A model generated the notes under the pieces. That model did not search any database, had not been told where the DNA came from, and saw only the letters and a program-made list of their open reading frames with translations. From assembly GCA_029339195.1 (NCBI GenBank), contig JAPTJF010000181.1, positions 1-64,000 of the forward strand: a stretch of DNA of 64,000 nucleotides. The letters run 5' to 3'. Each line of letters begins with the position of its first letter. Position 1 is the stretch's first letter. Shown piece by piece: positions 34,301-46,400 of this stretch. The DNA is from Micractinium sp. NFX-FRZ. Lineage: Eukaryota; Chlorophyta; Trebouxiophyceae; Chlorellales; Chlorellaceae. A program made the position numbers and the translations under genes.

Positions 34301-35456
34301 GGGAGGCACTGCAAGTCTGGCAGCCTGGCAGACAGATAGGCAGGGTGTGAGCAGGCAGGCAGGCAGCCTGTTTTGGGTGCAGATGGCCAGCGCGACGGCT
34401 TGCATGGCATCGACATAAGTAGACCCGCAGTTCACCTGATGCGTGCGACGCAGGCCACCAACCGGCTGATGAAAGCGGGTGCTGATACCTAGACGATCCT
34501 TGAAAAACTTTGCAACAGAGTACTGGCGGGGACGGTGGTTGGCAGCTGGCAGCCCAGGCAGGCGGGATGTGCGGGGTGGCAGGTGTGGTGGGCCCCGGGG
34601 CAGTGGGCAGCGATGCCACCAGCAGCAGGACACCGCCCGACACACCCTTGCTTCTCGATACACATGCAAGCGCTTGCAGGAATGATGCAACAGAGAAGTG
34701 CAGGAGGGCCGGCAGGGGGTGACTCGTGTTGCCGCTCTGCCTGCTGTGCCGGCACGATAAGATGTGAACGGGAGGTTTCACAAGTTTGCAAGGCCACTTA
34801 CAGGGTTGCGTTACCATTGACAAAGACCAAATAAAGGTGAAGCGGGCATAAGTTCGACAGGGTACAGGCTCTAAAGCTGGCATCAGGGGTTGAGCTAAGA
34901 CAAGGGGTGTGCAGGGTGGAACGAGACGTCGTGTCTGTCGACGGGCGTGCAAAGTGCCGGGGCCCTGTCACACGGTGCAGGGAGGCAAAAAGCTTATGGC
35001 ACTGGCCGTGAAAGAAGTGGGAGTCGAATCATTGCATTGCTTGTAATGAAGCAGGACAATAAAGGAGCGCTAGGCAGCCATGAAGGTGGGGTGGGTGCAC
35101 TGGCAGGGCAGGCAGCAGCCGTGGCAGGGTGCCTGCTCGCACTCTGGCGCCGGATTCCCCATGCGCAGGCGCCAAAAGAATGTAGGGTGAAGCATCAAGG
35201 GGTGAATGTGGGGCGCAGGGGTGAGGCGAAGTGGGCGTGCAGCTTAAGGGGGTGCTGATGTCCGCAGCGGGTGAGGGGGAGGATGTGGCTTTGGAAGGAT
35301 GTGGTGAGATTCAAGAAGCGCGGAAGCTGAAATTCAAAGTCGCGATACAAGGTATGTGAGAGTAAGGAACATGGAGAGGACGACAAGAGGGTGCAGATGT
35401 GGTCGCTATGCGCCCAGCGTAGGTCGCTGCCACCAGGCGGCAGCGCCCCGCAACCA
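34301..35456. other. Convergent 3' regions, no gene recognised
   Basis: This lies between the ankyrin gene (plus) and gene D (minus). A minus-strand TGTAA near 34798 could end the gene D transcript. No other structure seen. Confidence 0.55.
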
Positions 35457-38088
35457 CTACCGGCGGCACTGGCCGCTGCTCTGGAGCCGGTACGGCCAGG
35501 TGCACACCTGGCACTTCTTCCCGCCTGAGCCCGGCGCACATGCGTCGCAGTTTGATGCAGTGCACAGCTCACACTTGCCGTTGGAGAGTGTGGAGGGAGG
35601 TGCACACTCGGCGCACACCTTGCCGCGTGTGTTGGGCACGCAGCGTGTGCAGCCCGCCACGTCACACTCCTCCTCGCATGCCAGCCGGTTGAAGGTGGGC
35701 GTGTAACCGTCCACGCACTTCTTGCACCACTTGCCGCCAACAAAGCACTCATCGCAATTCTGCAAGACAGGAGGGAGCAAGGTCGAGGCAGCACGTGAGA
35801 GGATAGTATTGACAAGGTGAGACGCAAGATGGTAGGCTGGGCTGCCTGGGTAGGCAGGTTGCTGCACGGGGCGCGCAGGCAGAGCGGCAGGCAAGGGGGC
35901 CAGCGGGCGGAGCAGACAGGGCAGGCACAGCAGGCAAGGCATGCAGGGCGTGCAGCGAGCAGCACACAGCTGGACAGCAACATAAAATACAGGCAGGCTC
36001 GCAAGCTTGCAGGCTCGCTGATCCGACCCCTGGCACCCTCACCTCCACGTTGCAGGCCAGCTGGCACTGCCCTCCCACGGCCTGGTAGCCCTCAGCACAG
36101 GCGATGCACCAGTTGGACCGGTTGGGGCACGCGGTGCACAGGCTGCTGGTGCAGGCGCGACGGCAGCCGCCCTTCCCATCGCTGATGTAGCCCGACTTGC
36201 AGGCGGCGCACTTGCCGTCGGCAGAGCATGTGGCGCAGTAGCTGCGGGTGCACTGCAGGATGGGACAGGAGGGAGGGCACGCGTGCGGCATGAGGAAGTG
36301 GAAGCAAGGGTTTGGGCACGGGGTGGAGGCAGGCCGTACGCAGGCAGGCAGGCAGGCAGGCAGGCAGGCGTACGCGGGCAGGCAGGCAGGCAGCGCCTGG
36401 AGCAGCGTGTGCCTTGCCCTTCGTTCTTCCCCAACCAACTGTGTATAGCCCACGTGCCTGCTTGCACTCCTGCTTGGTGTTGAGGTAGACTGAGAAGATG
36501 CCGCTGGTGGCAGCACACTGGCTGCAGACGCTGCTGCCCTGGGGGCACGACAGGCACAGCCGGTCCTTGCACACGGGGGCGCAGCGGCCACGGGAGTCTG
36601 CCACATAGCCCGCCTTGCACGTCCGGCAGGTGCCTTGGGCGGTGCAGGCGTCGCAGTTGGGCGCCGTGCAGCGCAGGCACTTGCCGTTGGTCGTGAGGAA
36701 CACACTGAAGTAACCGTTGCTGCCAGGCGTGCCCACGGCGGGCACACACTCGGTGCACACTTGGCGGGAGGCGGGGCAGGCGCGGCAGAGGGGGTCAGTG
36801 CAGCGGACGGTGCTGCAGGGAGGAGGGGGGCGGGGTGGGCAAGGGAGGAGGTGGGTGCAAGAGGTGACTTGGATGGGAGAGGAGGGGGTCCCAGAAGGGC
36901 GGCAGGCAGGTGAGAGGGCTGGTGGCGAGGAGGGAGCAAGGGCTGGCCTGGCAGGGCGGGCGGAGCCACGGAGCGCACACGCAGCGGGGCCGCACAGCGC
37001 AGCCTACCGAACACAGCACGAGCAGCGCCCCATAGGGACAACATCCCCCGCCCCTGCCAGCCTGCTGCCCAGCGCTCCCCTGCTGCCGTTGACTGCGCTG
37101 GCCCCACTGCACCCTCTGCAGCCGGCCCTTCTCCCCCTTGCATCCCCCCGCCTGTGGGCCCCCCTGGCCCCCCAGCGCTGCTGCCGCTCCTCACCTTGTC
37201 ACCTCGCCCACGCTCGACCCGCGCCACAGAGCATCCAGCCAGGGCGCCCCTGGGCCGGGGTTGATTGTCAGCCGTGCCACCAGCCGCTGCGCCGCCGCCG
37301 ACTGGCTCTGCCCAGGGCCGGGCAGGACCACTCGGGTGCGGACAGACAGGCCGCCAGGCACGGCGGTGGGGGTCTGGATGATGGACACCCTGGGCTCCCT
37401 GCCGCCGGCATACTTGGCTTGCAGGAGCACCAGACCCAGGTAGACCCTCTGCCGGGTGCTGTCGAAGTTGGTGGGAGTTGCCCCGCCTAGCACAGCGGTG
37501 AAGGCGACCTCGGGGCCCGCCGGGGGGTAGGCGCCCGGCAGCGCCTGCTCGCCAAAACCGTTGGCAGAGGCGGCAGAGGCGAGCAGCTCGCGGCGCCTGG
37601 CGGCGGCGGCGGTACCGTCGGCCACCACCTGGGCAGCCTCCTTGGCATCCAGGTTCATCCAAGAGCTCACGAAAGCGGCATCTGGTGCTGCTCCAGGAGG
37701 GAAGGGCGAACAAGGGGACGGCAGGAGGTGTTGACTGGATGTGTTGAGGCAGGTGGGCAGCTGCAGCTGCCGTCGGCCCGGGCGGCCACATGCTGCAGCA
37801 GCAACTACCAACTGCCAAGCCCGGCGCGCAGGGCGTTCCCGCAGTACCGCTCCCTCCGCTTCCAATCACCTGCATCAGTCTCGGCCTGGCCACGGGCCGC
37901 GGAGCTGCAAGGAGCCGCGGGGCAGCCGGGCACATGCCAGAATGGTGTTAGGTCACCCGGGTGGGGCAGGCCTGCAGGCATTCAATCCGTGCCCCGCAGT
38001 GCATGATGTGATGTGTTTATCAACCAAGGACTCACCTCGGCCCCGCTGCGAGCAGCGCCAGTGCCAACAGCAAGGCACGAGTATGCAT
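35457..38088 (-). CDS. Secreted Cys-rich protein, family member D, no Pro linker
   Basis: Six exons: 38088-38036, 37904-37870, 37687-37195, 36812-36458, 36252-36043, 35759-35457; 482 aa. Signal peptide MHTRALLLALALLAAG. Family domain residues 30-~84 (FVSSWMNLDAKEAAQV ... NGFGEQALPGAYP) runs straight into PAGPEVAFTAVLGGATPTNF, so the polyproline linker is absent. The alpha/beta domain ends LSVRTRVVLPGPGQ. The Cys-rich part (194-482) is the longest in the family, with CRACPAS, CRTCKAGYVADSRG, CLSCPQGSSVCSQC, CATCSADGKCAAC, CTACPNRSNWCIAC, CDECFVGGKWCKKC and CTRCVPNTRG. Intron 4 starts GCACGT after CAG, matching the GC-AG intron at the homologous site in C. Function unknown; secreted. Confidence 0.75.
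36337..36398. repeat. GGCA tetranucleotide run in intron 4 of gene D
   Basis: Two GGCA runs separated by a TACGCAGGCAGG-like interruption lie between exons 4 and 5 of gene D. Confidence 0.85.
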
Positions 38089-39544
38089 AGCTGCCGCCGC
38101 AGAGAAGCCTCTAACAGCGAGAGAAGGATGTAGGGGATTCAAGAAGACCAGAATAAGCCAGCATACCGAGGGGTGGAGCCACAAGTGCCTTGGCAATGAC
38201 CTTCCAACGTGGCTTCCGTCCGGCACGCGGGCCAGCTGCGGGCGCCCGGATTTGATTGCAACTTCTGACCAGACCGCCGCCACTGGGTTATCTTTGTCCT
38301 GTGTTGTTGAGCCTTGCTTCCCAGGCATGCAAGCCACCCAAGCGGGGCTGCAGAATCTACCCGCCGCTGGCTCCGGTAACCGGCAGGGAAAGGGGCATGG
38401 AAGGAGGCACTTGTCTGCTGCATCCAACAGCCCCAAGGTGTGCTGCTCCCGTGCTTCGTTCAAAATGTTACACTTTACACTCAAGACTGATGTTTCATAA
38501 ACAGAGGAGCAGGCGTCACCCTGGCGGGCACCCTTGAACCAGTCCGGCATCGAAGCTGACGTCGGGTCGGGCTGGCGTGCAGACAGAAGGAGCGCGTCAG
38601 GCCGCCGCGCCCCGGAAGGCCTGTGCCCGTCTGCAGGTAAAGCATAAAGCACGGGTGGGGCCAAAGGTGGTTTTAGTGGGACAACGGCAGGGAAGAAGAC
38701 CAGCAGCTGGCCATCCAGCGGGGCACGCCAGAAGCACCCATGATGAGAGGCATGTGCATGAGGCATACGGGGCAGGCTGTGCCTCAAGAGTGGGATTTCC
38801 TGCTAAGCACAAGTGCCTGCTATGCGGCCAAGTGCCTGCCGGCCAGCTTGCCTGCCCACAAATACACTTTGCACGCATGCGCACCCCCCAGCATCCACAC
38901 CTTAGACCTGCACGCATCCCCCATTCAACCCACATGGCCACGCGCCTCCTTCTCCACACCTGCATTCCCAGCCACCCCATTGTCACCTGCCTGCCCACTC
39001 TCTCACCCACCCGCCTGAGGGCGTGAAACTCATGCTGCGCCTCTACCAGCTCTCCAAACCCACCTTGCCAGCCCACGCCCACACCACAGTCGCCTGCATC
39101 GAAGCACCTACCACCCGCCCTCCGCCCGCCTGCGCCCATCAACGTGCTTCCTGCATCCACCGCCTGCTCACACGTCCCCACCTCGGCCGGACACAACCAA
39201 ACCAAATGACTGCACAGCATGCTGCGCCTTGGTGCAACGCAGGCCCAACTACGTGCCTGCAACCACCCGCCTCCAGACTGGCCGCACCCCAAACCCACCC
39301 ACCCTGCCATGCACACCCAACTGAGTGACCCCATGTCATGCTGCGTGCGCTGGCCAGCTCCCACTGAGCTGGCCTGCCTCCATGCACTGCAGCTGCCACC
39401 AGCCCAACGCTGTCACCCGGGCCCACCCACCCACCTGGGGAAATCCACCCACGGTGCATGCTTGGAGTGTTGCGTGCTTCATCTGCCCCGCTCCCCACCC
39501 ATCCCGCCCAGCTGCCCACCCTCCCTCCCCAGCCAGCCGCCCAC
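38089..39544. other. Gene D upstream region and unresolved 3' part of the membrane-protein gene
   Basis: The right part (about 39000-39544) lies downstream of the last exon I can support in the NPF-motif gene. It contains three imperfect copies of that exon's end (cores near 39320-39360, 39195-39245 and 39005-39055), any of which may be used. If the last donor is ignored, the frame runs on to a stop at 39139. The left part should hold the gene D promoter. Confidence 0.45.
38249..38261. promoter_or_regulatory. Shared 13-mer GATTTGATTGCAA upstream of gene D
   Basis: Identical in sequence and orientation to the 13-mer upstream of gene A. Here it is 161 bp upstream of the start codon. Confidence 0.35.
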
Positions 39545-42500
39545 CTGAAGGACTCCACGTCGTGCTGCGCTTTACCCAGCGCTGCGTCCGCCGACTGGCT
39601 GGCAGTGGCCACAATGAGGGAGCGGATGGCCACGGCCCGCTCCTTGTCGGACAGCCGCGGCCGCCCGGACGCCTGCACACAGCAAGCGACACAAACAAGT
39701 GGTAATGGTATGGTAATGGTAATGGTCAAGAGGGGGCTGGCGGTGGGAACAAGCAGGGGCAAGGAGTGGAGGCCACCGCCCGCTCCTTATCTGTGACAGC
39801 CGGCAGGCTGCCTGAAGTCCGGCAGGAGGGGCGATGCAGCCAGGCAGCCGGTAGGCAGTGGGCACGGGTCGCAGGAAGCCAGGCCCCATGCCGTGTGGCA
39901 CATCACAGTCAGCAGAGGTGGGTGCAATCCCCTCTGCTGCCGGTGAGATCCCTTACACCAGGCCGCCACCCAGCCAGCTGCCCAGCCCATACACACAAGG
40001 CCGCCACCCAGCCAGCTGTCCAGCCCACACACCAGGCAGCCACCCAGCCCACTAGAGCTGTTCTTGCCACCCCATGCCCCCAGGCCCCACGCTGGTGGCA
40101 GCCCCTCCTCACCTGCAGGCGCCCGTCCAGCTTAGTGCCACCTCTTGCACCCAGGAACCCCACTGACTGCCACCCTGCATGCCCCCAGCCCCCACGCTGG
40201 TGGCAGCCCCCCTCCCCCTCACCTGCAGGCGCCCGTCCAGCTCCCCCAGCAGGCTGGCCCACTCCGGGTCCAGCTCCTCATCTCCATACTCCTCCCCCTG
40301 CACATGCTGCAGCAGCTCCTCCTTCTGGGCAGCCTTGGCAGACTGCCCACCCTGCCCCCCAGCGGCAGCACCAGGTGCGCCGCCTGCCTGGGCGGCGGCG
40401 GCGCCGGCAGCGGGCGGCGCGGCTGTGGCGGCGGCGGTGGTGCGGGGCGCAAAGGCGGCCGCGCCGCCCTCCTCCTCCTGCTGCCGCCGCAGCGCAGGCG
40501 TCTCAAAGGGGTTGGTGGCGGTGCTGTCCAGGGCAGCAAGGTAGTCGCCGCTGCCTTCGGAAACAACGCCAGCGCCAGCGCCGGCAAGCGCATCTGTCGC
40601 CGCCGGCGCAGCTGCGGCGCCTGGCTTTACCACGACAGTGCCGCTGCGGGCGTGGAAGGCCTGCTGCTGCTGCTGGGGCGGGGGCGGGGCCTGACGCCGC
40701 ACAGGCTGCGCGCTGGTGGTGGGGGGGCCATCGATGCTCGGCCAGGCAAAGGGGGAGGCGGCTGCCTGGTGTGCTGTTGCCTGGTGCGTAGCGGCCTGGT
40801 TGTGTGCTACGGGTGCTGCGGCTGCCGCGGGCTTGGTGATGCGGGGAGACGCGGGGTCTGCTGCCGGGCCATAAAAGCCAGCGCCGATGAGGCCTGCACG
40901 GGACAGAGCAGGGGGACCCATCACTTGCTGCAGGGCCGCCAGGTGTTGCTGTAAGGGGCAGGCAGTCTCGTGGCAGCGACAACAGCTTGCAAGCCATGTG
41001 GCCGGCCATCTTTCAGCATCATGCAAGCGCTCACTCTCAGCCCACCCTGCCATGGGCTGCCAAGCCGCCTTCCAAGCTGCCCGCCCTGCCCTGCCTGCCT
41101 GCCAGCTGTGCAGCCCCACCTGCAGAGCCTGGCCTGCCGCGGGCGGAGGGCGGCGATGGGGTGTTGTTGAGGGAGCAGGCCTCGTTGGTGCGCACACGGA
41201 AGCTGGGCACCTGTCCACGGCAGGCCACAGGGCAGGCATGTCGGGAGGTCAGCATGGCAGTGGCAGAGTGTGCGCAGGCAGGCTGCCGTCCCTACAGAGC
41301 CTGAGGGTAAAGCCCAGAAGCTGCCGCACGCGTGCAGCTTGCCAGCAAGCAAAAACCGAGCAAGGCAGCACAATGAAGATGCCCTCTGCTCTCCAATCCC
41401 AGCGCTCATCCCAACCCCTGACGCCTCCCAGCCAAAGGACCCCCCTGCTGCAAATGCACACTCGCAAACATTCGCACCTCCATTGCAAATGGGTTGCCGC
41501 TGCTGCTGCGCGCCATGCTGGCCCCGTCTGCCGCCGCCGCCGCCAGCGGGTTGGAGTGGTGGCTGGGGTGCTGCTGCTCCTTGTGGGACATTGCCTGGCG
41601 CAGGGAGTCCTCCTGCTGCTGCTTGAAGGAGGAGACCGCCCCCATGGCCAGAGGGCCGTCCTGGGCGCCTGGGCCCTTGGACAGGCCAGAGGCGTCGTGT
41701 GCCATGTCCACGCCGCCGCCGCCAGTCCGGGCGGCGACGTCGGCAGCGCCACGCGAGATGGTGGGGGTGTGCGCCGCCTGCAGAGTGGTAGGGCAGGCCA
41801 CAACGGGGCTGGGAGGGTGCGCACTGCTGTAGGTGCCGGGCAGGCGTGCCAACCAGTGTGTGTATGCAGCAACCAGGGCTACCTTCAGCCGCAAGCTGCA
41901 CATGCGGCTTGCTTGCGGCAGGCGAGGCGAGATGCAGCAGGCAGGTGTGCTGCGCGCTGCGCTGCCAGTGCTGTACCCCTACACCCGCACACACAGCAGC
42001 AGTACCTTGACGAGGGCAGACACGTCTGGCAGGCCGCTGCGCACGGCATCACCGTAGCGGTTGCGGTACTCCAGCTGCGGGCAAGAGGGCAGGGAGGCGG
42101 GACAGGGGGCAAGGAGTGTGGGCAGGGATGGATGGAAAGATAGGCAGCCGAGGGAGGAAGGAGGGTAGGCAGAAGGCTGGACAAGGAGGCAGCAGGGCGG
42201 GCAGCGGGTGCGACAGACAGGAGGGCAGGTCAACAGGCAGCAGGAGAGCATGGGAGCGCTCCGACAGGGATGCTCACTGCCTTCCCTGGGCCAGCAGCCA
42301 CCACAAGCCTTGCCTTCACCCACCTCGATCCGCATCCTGCGCCGCTCCCGCACCCAGAAGAAGAGCCAGGAGGCGCCGGCGCCCACGACAAAGCCGATGA
42401 GGAGCAGCAGCGCCACGCTGCCGCCCACGCCCACGCTGCCGACCACGGTGCAGTCAGACAGCAGGCGGCGGCCCTGCGGCTCACGAGGGGAGGGGGCGGC

Positions 42501-42986
42501 GCACTGGTGGGAGGGGGTGTTTCTGGGATGCATGGCCAGCAAGAAGCGCAAGTGCAGAGCATGATAAGCCGGGGGGACCCCCACCCACAAACTTGGCGAT
42601 GGCAGCACGTGTGGGCACAGCGTGAGCGGGCTATGGACGCATGCATCCAGGGCAAGGGCGGTCACAGGGGAAGAGGACAGCGAAGCTGGAGGAGTTTCGT
42701 GAAATGAGGAGCGAAGAGCAGATGGGACGCAACGTAACAAGGGGGCAAAATAAAAGTGAAGGATCATCGGCTGAGCTAGCTGCAGCGGCGTGCAAGGCGC
42801 CGGCGGCGCCGCCGTCGCAAACTGGAGCAACGGGTCGGTAGGCTGCCGCGGCCAATGAGACACGCCAGCGACCACCGCGATGAACACCAACAAGCACCTA
42901 GGCCCGGACCGGCAGGCACAGACAGCTCCCGGCTGTCGACGTCCTGTGGCGGCGCTCACCTGCAGTAGTGTGCTCGCTGCCTGCAT
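39545..42986 (-). CDS. Single-pass membrane protein with NPF motifs, function unknown (3' end unresolved)
   Basis: Seven phase-consistent exons: 42986-42960, 42473-42324, 42074-42006, 41777-41478, 41210-41120, 40893-40223, 39672-39545; at least 478 aa. A short N-terminus (MQAASTLLQGRRLLSDC) precedes one transmembrane helix (~20-50, GSVALLLLIGFVVGAG ... WLFFWV) and a basic stop-transfer RERRRMR, so the bulk is probably cytosolic. The tail is low complexity with Gln and Ala tracts. It includes two NPF motifs (SSGNPFAME ~177 and STATNPFETP in exon 6), the ligand of EH domains in endocytosis, plus EELDPEWASLLGELDGRLQ. Exon 7 gives a helical SDKERAVAIRSLIVATASQS. A trafficking role is inferred from NPF only. 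Upstream, an 80-codon stop-free frame precedes the chosen ATG. Confidence 0.6.
39957..40236. repeat. Repeats in intron 6, including a copy of the exon 6 end
   Basis: A minisatellite (GCCGCCACCCAGCCAGCTG units, ~39960-40055) is followed by a direct repeat of about 46 bp at 40087-40132 and 40191-40236. The right copy is the real end of exon 6 with its donor; the left copy lies in the intron about 104 bp away and is out of frame. Confidence 0.8.
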
Positions 42987-43479
42987 GGTGCCGTCGGCGA
43001 TCTCCGCTGGCGTGAGGGCCTGGGCCCTGCCGCAAGGCCAACGGTGCGGGAGGGAGGCCTTCGAAGCGACTTCAAGGATGTGCCGCTGGCAGTGTTCAGA
43101 GAGCGGCAGACCGATCCAGAATGGAACCTTGCGGCCGTGGGAGTGTTCTGTTTGTGAGTTTAATGCCGGTGACGTGGCTTGGAACGCGCAACCTCCAAGC
43201 AGCCCTTCCTGGGCAGCCCGCGTTTCACATCATCGTGTGGATCATTGGAAGTGAATCGCATTCTCTAGCCAGCGCCACAGCACATTTGGTCGTTCGGTTG
43301 GCGGGCACTCTCGCGGAACTGGGTACCGACGGACCGTCAGGGCTTTCTCGACACACCCCTGGTGCTAAATTGGGCGTCTGACAGGTGAGCGGGCGCTCTG
43401 ACGACGCTGCGCCGCCCGTCCGCCATGCCTCTTTCGGCAGGCCGCTGACCACAGCTCCTCTCCGCCCCGCTGCAGCACG
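42987..43479. promoter_or_regulatory. Divergent promoter region
   Basis: The NPF-motif gene (minus, ATG 42986) and the coiled-coil gene (plus, ATG 43480) diverge here. A CTGCAG acceptor four bases before the plus-strand ATG and a CAGGTGAGC donor near 43382 suggest a 5' UTR intron in the coiled-coil gene. Confidence 0.45.
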
Positions 43480-46400
43480 ATGGCCATGGACCGCGGCACA
43501 GAGTCCATCATCCGCCGGATGCAGGCCAACTTCAAGGTGCGCCGTGGGGGCGGGTCCCGCCCCAACCGCCCGCCGCCGCGCTCTTTGATGGGCGTACTTG
43601 TAATTGTAACTTGCCGCACCTGCCGCCGCCCCATGGCTGCAGGATGCCACCAGCGAGACCAGCCGGCAGATCATCGGGCAGGAGGTGGTGCGGTTCCTGA
43701 AGGATGGCGGCGGCGCCGAGGTGAGCTGGGCTGGGGGGGAAGTGGGTGCTGCGCACTGGCCGGCAGCCCGGCTGGCCGCACATGCCCGTTCCCTGGGAGG
43801 CTCCCTCCTCTTTTCCCTGCCAATCCTCCCACCTCCTGCCTGCTTCTGCTCCTGCATTGCTTTTGGTGCAGGATCAGGAGATTGCAGCTCTGGAGGATGC
43901 GATCCGCAACCGCCTGGTGGGGCGGCGCGGCGAGAGCGGCAGGGCTGAGCGCCTGGCTGCCAAGAAGAGCCTGTTCAACCGCGACGAGTGGGGCCGCATC
44001 TCGCTCTACGTGGCGTTCATGGCCAAGGAGGACGAGGCGCGCCGTGCCGCAGCGCTGCGCACGCAGAAGCGCGAGGCGGCTGCTGGGCTGGCGGTGTGCG
44101 TCGCCGAGAACAAGCAGAAGAAGTGAGGGGGCAGGGTGGCCGATGTGCATTGGGGAGAGGGGCGAACTTCAGGGATGCGCAACAGAGGCTAGCTGGGCCT
44201 GAAAGGCTGCATGTGGTAGGGGAGCATTGCGCAGCCTGCACCCCACCCTGGGCCGTGGGGGCAGGCGGCGTTGCTCATACTGCCTTTGCTCACCCTGCCT
44301 CTCTGCCTGCCCACCTGCTCGCTCCCGGCAGGCTGGATGAGAAGGAGCAGAAGAAGGTGGAGCTGAAGAAAGTGGAGGAGGACCTGCAGCAGTTTGAAAA
44401 GGTGCGCGGTGCGTGGGGGAAGGTGGGAATGGAGGCAGAAGGGTGGGGCGGGTGAGGTGCTGAGAAGGGGGCAAGCCAGTGGGAGGGTGAAGGGATGCCG
44501 GCGCGCCGTGGACGGATGCGAGGCAGGCCTGCTGGCTGTGCTGGTTGCCCACTGACCTTGTAGTGGGCCTGACCAAGGCATGCATGCGCACAGCATGGCA
44601 TAGCGCAGCACAGCAATGGCAACAGCACTGTGCCTGCCCACCTGTGCCTCCCGCTGCTGTGCCCAAACGCCTGATTCTCCTCTGACGGAACTGCAGGATG
44701 AGAAGGAGCGGCGGGCCAAGCGTGCGGCAGACTCGGTCAGGCTGCGTGGCGAGCGGGAGGTGCAGCTGGAGGAGCAGGCCAACCGGCGGCAGGTGGCGGT
44801 GGAGCTGCGCAAGAAGGGGGAGGCGGAGCTGAGCACGCGCATCGCGATGGATGTGAAGCGCCAGATGGAGGTGAGGAGGGCGGGGCGGGGCACAGCAGGG
44901 CAGTGGCACAGACAGGGCAGTGTAGACGGTAGAATAGAGCCGGTTGGAGCAGGGCGAGGCAGGGCAGGGTGAGCGGGAATGGGTGAGGGGGCAGGTCTGC
45001 GGGTGGGGGGAAGCGAGGACTGAGGCAGCAGACCTGAGGGGTGCGCGGACGAAGCTGCAGGGCAGCCATGCTGTTGCACAGGCTGCAGCCTGAGATGCAC
45101 AGAAGCCTGGTGTGGCAGTCAGGGACCCCATCCATGCACCCAATCCATGCCATCCCTCCTTCACTTTCTGTCTGAGCAGGCGGAGGCGGCCGCCAAGGCC
45201 AAGGCCAAGGCCGACCTGAAGAGCTTCCTGCTCAGCAACGAGGTCAACAAGAAGGTGGGCAGGCTGGGGAGGCAGGCCGGCACATACTGCACAGCAGGGG
45301 GAGTACAAGTGCAATTGCTGGCTCATGCACAGCCTACGCAGGCCTGCCTGCCTGCTATGTGTTTATAGGAACTGGGTGCTTCCACCTGCCCTGAACCGCA
45401 GATCAAGGAGGAGCAGGCGGAGGTGGAGCGGCTGCAGGACATCAAGTACATGCAGCAGCAGGCGGCGCAGCTGGACAAGCAGGAGCGGGAGCGGCAGCAG
45501 CTGCTGGAGAAGGTCAAGGCGGTGCAGGTGTGTGGGGCGGGCGGGCGTCTGTGGGGAGAGGGAGGGTGGAGGCACCAGAGGGCCACATGCTGGGAAGGAA
45601 GCAGGGCGGCAGGTAATGAGACATGCAGGCATGCAGGCCACACAGCCTCTCGCCTGCTCACATGACAGCGCGTGCAGCCCGGGTGCTGAATTTGCCGCCC
45701 GCCTTGCCCCGCCCCGCTTGCTCCATGCAGAACCGCCAGGCGGAGGACGCTGCGCAGCGGCCGCCGTTCAAGCGCTGGGTGGCGGAGGAGATCATTGAGA
45801 AGCAGTTCCAGTGAGTGGCGGGGTGCCAGGGGGAACTCCTGGGGAGAAGGAGTTCCTGTGGGTGACAGTGCATGCGGGTGATGTTCAGCTGCGTCGGCTT
45901 CTGGGGGCGCCTGCACCTCCTGGGTGTGCGGCAGGAGCGGGCAAGATTGTTATGGTGGGAGCAGGCGCTTTTGACAGGCAACGCTGGCTGGGAGAGGTAG
46001 GACTGTGTGCAGCGCAGCAGTGCATGCACCTGACCACCCTCACACCGGCTCAAAATCTTACGTGCCTTGCATATCGCTGCTGTGCCCGCCTCCCCGTTTT
46101 GCTACAGGGAGAAGCAGGCTTTGCTGGCTGCGGAGGAGGCGCGGCGCAAGGCGGCCACTGCTGCCGCGGCCGCCCGCTTCCGCGCCGACATCAGCGGGCA
46201 GCTGGGTGAGAAGGAGGTGGCTCGGCTGGCGGAGCTGCAGCAGAAGCGCAAGGAGCTGGTGGAGATGATGGCGGACCTGGAGGTGGGTGGGTGGGGGTCT
46301 GGGTGGGGTGGCGGGCTGGGCTGGGGTGAGTGTAGGGCAAAGGAGCATGCGTGGCTGGGCGGTTAGGTGTCGGACAAAGAAAATCGGGTGAGCACTGGTA

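Noticed and set aside
35010..35060. GGGAGTCGAATC stretch resembling a tRNA T-arm
   Set aside because: No acceptor stem, anticodon arm or D-arm could be drawn around it.
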